Source: Acetofilamentum sp.
Lineage (GTDB): Bacteria > Bacteroidota > Bacteroidia > Bacteroidales > JAFGUD01
Assembly: GCA_020722645.1 (NCBI GenBank)
Contig: DYKL01000034.1
Coordinates: 1-16,723, forward strand
Length of the DNA stretch: 16,723 bases
Direction of reading: 5' to 3'
Shown here: positions 12,503 through 16,723 of the stretch, piece by piece
Numbering within the stretch: position 1 is the first letter of the stretch
Layout of the letters: each line of letters begins with the position of its first letter
Translations under genes and position numbers: made by a program
The notes under the pieces: model-generated
Seen by the model: only the letters and a program-made list of their open reading frames with translations
The model's database searches: none
Told to the model about the DNA's origin: nothing

Positions 12503-13102
12503 TTAGTTTAAAAGTGGGTCTTCGGGTATCAAAGTCCATCTTTTATATTTTTCTTCGAGTTGTATCAACTGGTTTTTCCAGATATTTTTGTCGATATTCA
12601 TAACTTCTTTGACAGTAATATTTTTAACTAACCAATAATCTGCTTTAAGTTCAGTATCAAGTTGATTTGCTACCCAACCCGAATAACCGCTGAAAATTCT
12701 TACTTTGTGAGGTTTTAATATTTCAGTAATTACTAATTCACGCAGATGTTCGTAGTCGCCACCGTAATATAGTCCGGGAAGCACTTCTACACTTTTGTTT
12801 ACTAATTTTTCTTTGGATTGGTAAATAAAAGAAATTTCGTCGAGACCAACAGGTCCTCCACTTGAAATGTCAATGTTTGCCCCAAGAAAATCTTTTTTTA
12901 CAGCGTCAATTATTTCTGGACTGACATAAAATTTATTTAAAACAAGTCCATAAGCCCCTTTTTGAGAATAATCTACCAAAAGCACAACAGAACGTTTAAA
13001 TATACTTTCGTCAAGGAAAGGTTCCGAAATCAAAATACGTCCTTTTGCAGGTTCGATGTTATTTGATTTTATATTAAATATTTCAAAAATATTATTTTCC
13101 AA
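12503..13102 (-). CDS. YqgE/AlgH family protein (DUF179)
   Basis: This 199-residue protein matches the YqgE/AlgH family, whose molecular role is not established. Signatures are KGRILISEPFLDESIFKRSV (residues 20-39), VLLVDYSQKGAYGLVLNK, SGGPVG, the LYYGGDY block, and VRIFSGYSGWVANQLDTEL followed by DYW. There is no signal peptide, so it is cytoplasmic. The start codon appears to be TTG at 13102: there is no in-frame ATG or GTG near it, the next Met is around residue 166, and MENNIFEIFNI fits the usual family N-terminus (D/N-IF-I). It lies 58 bases after lon and just before the exported protein at 12491. Confidence 0.9.
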   Translation of the reverse strand: MENNIFEIFNIKSNNIEPAKGRILISEPFLDESIFKRSVVLLVDYSQKGAYGLVLNKFYVSPEIIDAVKKDFLGANIDISSGGPVGLDEISFIYQSKEKLVNKSVEVLPGLYYGGDYEHLRELVITEILKPHKVRIFSGYSGWVANQLDTELKADYWLVKNITVKEVMNIDKNIWKNQLIQLEEKYKRWTLIPEDPLLN

Positions 13103-13160
13103 GATGTTAGAATTTAAAATCGCTGTAAAAATACAATTTTCTTTAAAAAAAAAATATTTT

Positions 13161-15626
13161 TTAGCTGTTATTTTTTATTTCGGACGATTTTTCTTTAGGA
13201 ATACCAATATTTAAAGGTTTTTCAACTTTTTCGTTTAAAAGGGCAATTTTCAATACTTCCTCCATTGTTTTTACGTAGAAAAATTCGACATCTTTTCTGT
13301 AAATAACTTTAATATCCTCGATGTCAGCCTTGTTTGATTCGGAAATAATTATTTTTGAAATACCTGCACGTTTGGCGGCAAGAATTTTTTCTTTGATTCC
13401 GCCAACAGGCAGAACTTTTCCGCTCAAAGTTATTTCTCCTGTCATAGCCATAAAAGGCATAACTTTTCGTTGAGTAAACAATGAAGCCAAAGCGGTTGTT
13501 ATCGTAATACCAGCAGATGGTCCGTCTTTCGGGATTGCTCCTTCGGGTGCGTGAATATGAACATTCCAGAAATTGAACAATTTTGATGGTATTTTCAGTT
13601 CTTTATAGTGAGATTTTATGTATTCATAAGCTATTGTAGCAGATTCTATCATAACTTTACCAAGATTTCCGGTAAGGCTGAGCTTTCCGTTTCCTCTGTT
13701 TGCTGATGCTTCAATAAGCATAATTTCTCCGCCTGCCGATGTCCAAGCCAAACCTGTTACAACTCCGGCAACTTCCGATTTTTCATAAGTAGATTTTATA
13801 AATTTGGGCACTCCGAGAAGTTCTAAAATTCTATCATTAGTCAAAACATCGGGAATTTCTTTTTCAAGTGCTATGTCTTTAGCAGTTTTTCTGATAATCG
13901 AGGCGATTTTTTTGTCTAATTCGCGAACTCCCGATTCACGTGTATAGTTGTCTATAACAAAATTTAAAGTTTGATCGGTAAAAGCAATTTGATTTTCTTT
14001 AACGCCGTGATATTCAAGTTGTTTGGGAATAAGATGACGTTTGGCAATTTCAATTTTTTCTTCGGTAATATATCCGGTCATCTCAATAAGTTCCATTCTG
14101 TCGAGTAAAGCAGGATTTATAGTAGATAAATTATTTGCAGTTGCAATAAACATAATGTCCGACAAATCATAGTCAATGTCCAAATAATTGTCGTGGAAAC
14201 TGTTGTTTTGTTCGGGGTCTAAGACTTCGAGCAAAGCGGAAGCAGGGTCGCCGCGGAAATCATTGCCGATTTTATCAATTTCATCGAGAACAAAAACCGG
14301 ATTTGATGTTTTAACTTTTCTGAGACTTTGAATTATTCTGCCGGGCATTGCACCTATGTATGTTTTTCTGTGTCCTCGTATTTCGGATTCGTCGTGTAAG
14401 CCGCCAAGTGACATTCTGGCATATTTTCTGTCCAATGCAGAAGCAATAGACTTGCCGAGAGATGTTTTGCCGACTCCCGGAGGTCCGTATAAGCAGATAA
14501 TAGGTGATTTTAAATTGCCTTTGAGCTTAATAATCGCCAGATATTCCAAAATTCTGTCTTTTACTTTATCCAAGCCGTAATGGTCATTATCAAGTGTTTC
14601 CTGAGCTTTGTACAAGTCAAAATTATCGGTAGTTTTTTCGTCCCAAGGCAAATCCAAAATTGTCTGCAAATATGACAGTTGAACACCGTATTCGGGCGAC
14701 ATGTGGTTAATTCTTTGGAGTCTTTCAAGTTCTTTGTCAAAAATTTCTTTAACTTTTTTGCTCCATTTTTTCTTTTTAGCCGCAGTTTTTAACTCAACAA
14801 TTTCTTTACTTACAGGGTCTTTACCAAGTTCTTTCTGAATTTCTTTAAGTTGTTGATTCAGAATGAATTCCTTTTGATGTTCGTCTAATTTTTGTTTAAC
14901 TTTAATGTTAATGTCTTCTCTGAGATGAAGTTTCTGAATCTCTGTGTTTAAGAAAGAAAGGAGTTGAATTCCCCGTTTTTTGACATCAGAAATTTCAAGA
15001 AGTGATAATTTGTCGTTCAAAGGAAATTCGATGTTTGAGCTGATAAAATTGATTAAAGAAACAGGATTGTCCATATTTTTAATGGTCATAACTGCTTCTT
15101 CGCCAATTCCTGGGTGAAGGTGAATTATAGTGGCCGAAGAATTACGAATGTTTAAAGTTATTGCCTCAAAATCTTTATCATTTTTTTTCGGTATAATGTC
15201 ATCAAGTATTTCAACTTGAGCAACCAGAAAAGGATTTTCGCTTACGGATTTTAAAATTTTGAAGCGTTTAATACCTTGAATTATTGCAGATTTAGAGCCA
15301 TCTGGCAGTTCAACAATTTTCAATATGCGAGCCAATGTGCCGTATTTATAGACATCTTTGATTTTAGGCTGTTCCTGTTCAGGATTTTTTTGTGTTACAA
15401 CTCCGATTATTTTATCTTCGGCGAATTTTTTCTGAACTACATCAATCGAAATCTTTCTGCCCATAAAAATCGGAGTTATCACCTGTGGAAAAAATACGCT
15501 GTTTCTTAATGGTACAAGATGAAGATTATTGCTTATATCTTCTTGATTTTCAATTTTATCGTCAGCAAGAACAGATATTATATCGGAGCTTTCGTTTATA
15601 ATTTTCGAGAGTAATTTTTTTTCCAT
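13161..15626 (-). CDS. lon: ATP-dependent Lon protease
   Basis: The 821-residue protein is a full-length LonA. It has an N-terminal LON substrate domain (about 35-235, LHLVPLRNSVFFPQVITPIF), coiled helical linker (about 240-330), AAA+ domain with Walker A GPPGVGKT (381-388), Walker B VFVLDEID (444-451) and GVREL sensor-2-like region (566-570), and a C-terminal serine protease domain. The catalytic dyad is Ser704 in PKDGPSAG and Lys747 in GGIKEK, the same 43-residue separation as E. coli Ser679/Lys722. Lon degrades misfolded and regulatory proteins in the cytoplasm. The start ATG at 15626 lies close to a palindrome (15635-15647). The C-terminal tail is basic and acidic and disordered. It follows mqnD by 162 bases, so may have its own promoter. 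Confidence 0.97.
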   Translation of the reverse strand: MEKKLLSKIINESSDIISVLADDKIENQEDISNNLHLVPLRNSVFFPQVITPIFMGRKISIDVVQKKFAEDKIIGVVTQKNPEQEQPKIKDVYKYGTLARILKIVELPDGSKSAIIQGIKRFKILKSVSENPFLVAQVEILDDIIPKKNDKDFEAITLNIRNSSATIIHLHPGIGEEAVMTIKNMDNPVSLINFISSNIEFPLNDKLSLLEISDVKKRGIQLLSFLNTEIQKLHLREDINIKVKQKLDEHQKEFILNQQLKEIQKELGKDPVSKEIVELKTAAKKKKWSKKVKEIFDKELERLQRINHMSPEYGVQLSYLQTILDLPWDEKTTDNFDLYKAQETLDNDHYGLDKVKDRILEYLAIIKLKGNLKSPIICLYGPPGVGKTSLGKSIASALDRKYARMSLGGLHDESEIRGHRKTYIGAMPGRIIQSLRKVKTSNPVFVLDEIDKIGNDFRGDPASALLEVLDPEQNNSFHDNYLDIDYDLSDIMFIATANNLSTINPALLDRMELIEMTGYITEEKIEIAKRHLIPKQLEYHGVKENQIAFTDQTLNFVIDNYTRESGVRELDKKIASIIRKTAKDIALEKEIPDVLTNDRILELLGVPKFIKSTYEKSEVAGVVTGLAWTSAGGEIMLIEASANRGNGKLSLTGNLGKVMIESATIAYEYIKSHYKELKIPSKLFNFWNVHIHAPEGAIPKDGPSAGITITTALASLFTQRKVMPFMAMTGEITLSGKVLPVGGIKEKILAAKRAGISKIIISESNKADIEDIKVIYRKDVEFFYVKTMEEVLKIALLNEKVEKPLNIGIPKEKSSEIKNNS

Positions 15627-15634
15627 AATTTGAG

Positions 15635-15647
15635 TGACAAATTGTCA
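15635..15647. promoter_or_regulatory. Palindrome TGACAA-A-TTGTCA just upstream of lon
   Basis: A perfect inverted repeat with 6-base arms around one base ends 9 bases from the lon ATG. It is not the CIRCE heat-shock operator, whose core is TTAGCACTC. The location suits a repressor site or a leader structure; no other copy is seen in the window. Confidence 0.4.
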
Positions 15648-15788
15648 GTGATATAGTGTTAGTGAAAATTTCAGGTAATAACAAATAATCATAAATCCTT
15701 GATTCTTATAATATTTGTAATCAATACCTGACTACATTGCTCAATTCTTATACCATTTTGAATAGTTGAGTTTATTGGGTACGTAAAT

Positions 15789-16658
15789 TTAACTAACGAA
15801 AATATCCTCCACAACAGAATCTACAAAGCCAATCTCTGTTGCTTTATCTAACAAATATCTGATTGATTTTTTGCCAAGTTCGCCTAAATCTTTTGTAAAA
15901 TCGTTTACATACAATTCAATGTGTTTACGCATTACACTTTCGTCCATTTCCTGAGCATATTTTTTTATAAATTCAAGTCCTGAATTTGGATTTTCAAAAG
16001 CAAAATCAATGCTTCGTCGTAAAACTCTGTTCACTTTTTGCTGAATATCATCAGATAATTTTCGATTTATAATAATACCGCCCAAAGGAACCGGTAAACC
16101 GGTTGTTTGTTCCCAATGTTCGCCCAAGTCAATTATTTTTTTCAAGCCTCTTTTTTCATAAGTAAATCGTGTTTCGTGAATTATTAAACCGGCATCTGCT
16201 TCATTATCAAGCACAACATTTTCTATATCCGAAAAAAGATATTCTTTGACGCTTTCAATTTGAGGATAAGCTGTATGCAAAATCAAATTAGCGGTTGTAT
16301 GTTTTCCCGGTATCGCAATTTTCAGAAAAGGGACTTCGTCCGGATAAATTTTTCTTTTGCTTATTAACAAAGGACCGTTATTTCGACCAAGTGCACTGCC
16401 TGAATTAAGAATTTTGTAATTTTTAGAAATATAGGCATAAGCGTGATAGCTGATTTTTGTAATGTCAAGTTCTGCTTTAATCGCCATATTATTTAATTCT
16501 TCAACATCACCCATTACTAATTTGAAATTCAAACCTTCTGTGTTAATTTTATTATGAACCATTGCATCAAAAATAAATGTATCGTTCGGGCAGGTCGAAA
16601 AACCAAGTGTTACGGTTGTTTCATTTGCTTCGTACCTCGAAATGACGTTTTGTTTCAT
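15789..16658 (-). CDS. mqnD: 1,4-dihydroxy-6-naphthoate synthase (futalosine pathway)
   Basis: MqnD converts cyclic dehypoxanthine futalosine to 1,4-dihydroxy-6-naphthoate, a late step of the futalosine route to menaquinone in the cytoplasm. Seen motifs, numbered from the ATG at 16658, are LGFSTCPNDTFIFDA (18-32), SGSALGRNNGPLL (86-98), IPGKHTTANLILH (116-128) and DAGLIIHETRF (155-165), the last holding the His corresponding to the active-site His of characterised MqnD. From this start it has 289 residues, a normal length. Residues 3-12 are encoded by a copy of the dispersed repeat at 16625-16652, so the usual N-terminus (a Met 2-5 residues before LGF) is missing. The frame stays open to the window edge (with a TTG at 16688), so an upstream start is not excluded. 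Confidence 0.9.
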   Translation of the reverse strand: MKQNVISRYEANETTVTLGFSTCPNDTFIFDAMVHNKINTEGLNFKLVMGDVEELNNMAIKAELDITKISYHAYAYISKNYKILNSGSALGRNNGPLLISKRKIYPDEVPFLKIAIPGKHTTANLILHTAYPQIESVKEYLFSDIENVVLDNEADAGLIIHETRFTYEKRGLKKIIDLGEHWEQTTGLPVPLGGIIINRKLSDDIQQKVNRVLRRSIDFAFENPNSGLEFIKKYAQEMDESVMRKHIELYVNDFTKDLGELGKKSIRYLLDKATEIGFVDSVVEDIFVS

Positions 16659-16659
16659 T
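16616..16659. repeat. 10-base direct repeat flanking the repeat copy at the mqnD start
   Basis: The decamer ttgtttcatt occurs at 16616-16625 and 16650-16659, exactly on either side of a 24-base stretch of the dispersed repeat (16626-16649). On the coding strand it reads AATGAAACAA and contains an ATG in both copies. This is what a target-site duplication around an inserted repeat, or a small tandem duplication, would look like. Confidence 0.6.
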
Positions 16660-16723
16660 GTTACATTGTTTTGCTTCGTGCCTCGCAATGACGTTTTGCT
16701 TCGTACCTCGAAATGACGTTTTG
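16625..16723 (-). repeat. Three copies of the dispersed repeat at the 5' end of mqnD
   Basis: Three 28-base copies begin ttgcttcgt: A at 16625-16652, B at 16671-16698 and C at 16696-16723. A and C are identical; B differs at two bases. B and C overlap by three bases, giving a 25-base period. A is separated from B by 18 bases. On the minus strand they read (caaa)acgtcattNcgaggNacgaag, matching the 10181-10206 copy at 25 of 26 bases. The array runs off the window edge. Confidence 0.85.

Noticed and set aside
12492..12539. Upstream extension of the exported protein at 11991-12491 to 12539
   Set aside because: The extension lies within the YqgE/AlgH coding region and would bury the signal peptide; the ATG at 12491 is right after the upstream stop codon and gives a normal signal peptide.
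16659..16688. TTG at 16688 as the mqnD start
   Set aside because: It lies inside a repeat copy and adds ten residues that are repeat-derived; the in-frame ATG at 16658 is simpler. An even more upstream start outside the window cannot be excluded.

Overview
The window is AT-rich (the non-coding stretches especially so) and looks like chromosomal DNA of an uncultured Bacteroidetes/Bacteroidales-type bacterium. The evidence is the gene content (Bacteroidetes-type nucleoid-associated protein, YqgE/AlgH, MqnD of the futalosine menaquinone route, many small lipoproteins and signal-peptide proteins), the absence of clear Shine-Dalgarno sequences, and several upstream sites matching the Bacteroidetes -7 motif TAnnTTTG. 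No rRNA, tRNA, CRISPR array, transposase or phage gene is visible.

Layout. Positions 1-2859 are on the minus strand: a zinc-ribbon protein followed after 11 bases by a YejK/NdpA-like nucleoid-associated protein, with the bifunctional riboflavin kinase/FAD synthetase ribF upstream. A divergent promoter region (2860-2972) separates ribF from two plus-strand exported proteins (2973-4362). Next comes a minus-strand pair, a 24-repeat WG-repeat exported protein followed after 14 bases by an M19-type zinc dipeptidase relative (8344-4356). Divergent from this pair is a lipoprotein with an Ig-like region and a glutamine cyclotransferase propeller (8406-9518).

From 9519 to 10601 there is about 1.1 kb with no gene. 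It is not featureless: it holds a block of about 540-575 bases bounded by inverted repeats (19 bases perfect, about 36 imperfect) that contains several strong hairpins and a cluster of a dispersed repeat. After it come a small lipoprotein with a near-perfect Bacteroidetes promoter and a CaCA-family sodium/calcium exchanger (10602-11990).

The right third is on the minus strand: mqnD (menaquinone), lon (ATP-dependent protease), a YqgE/AlgH protein and a small exported protein, ending tail-to-tail with the exchanger. The extreme right edge carries three copies of the same dispersed repeat found in the non-coding block. One of these copies runs into the 5' end of mqnD and appears to supply the first codons of the present reading frame.

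Most genes are housekeeping or envelope genes and I see no clear multi-gene novel system. The signals most worth following are the inverted-repeat-bounded hairpin element at 9801-10376, the repeat that overlaps the mqnD start, and the exact 12-plus-12 doubling of the WG-repeat protein.
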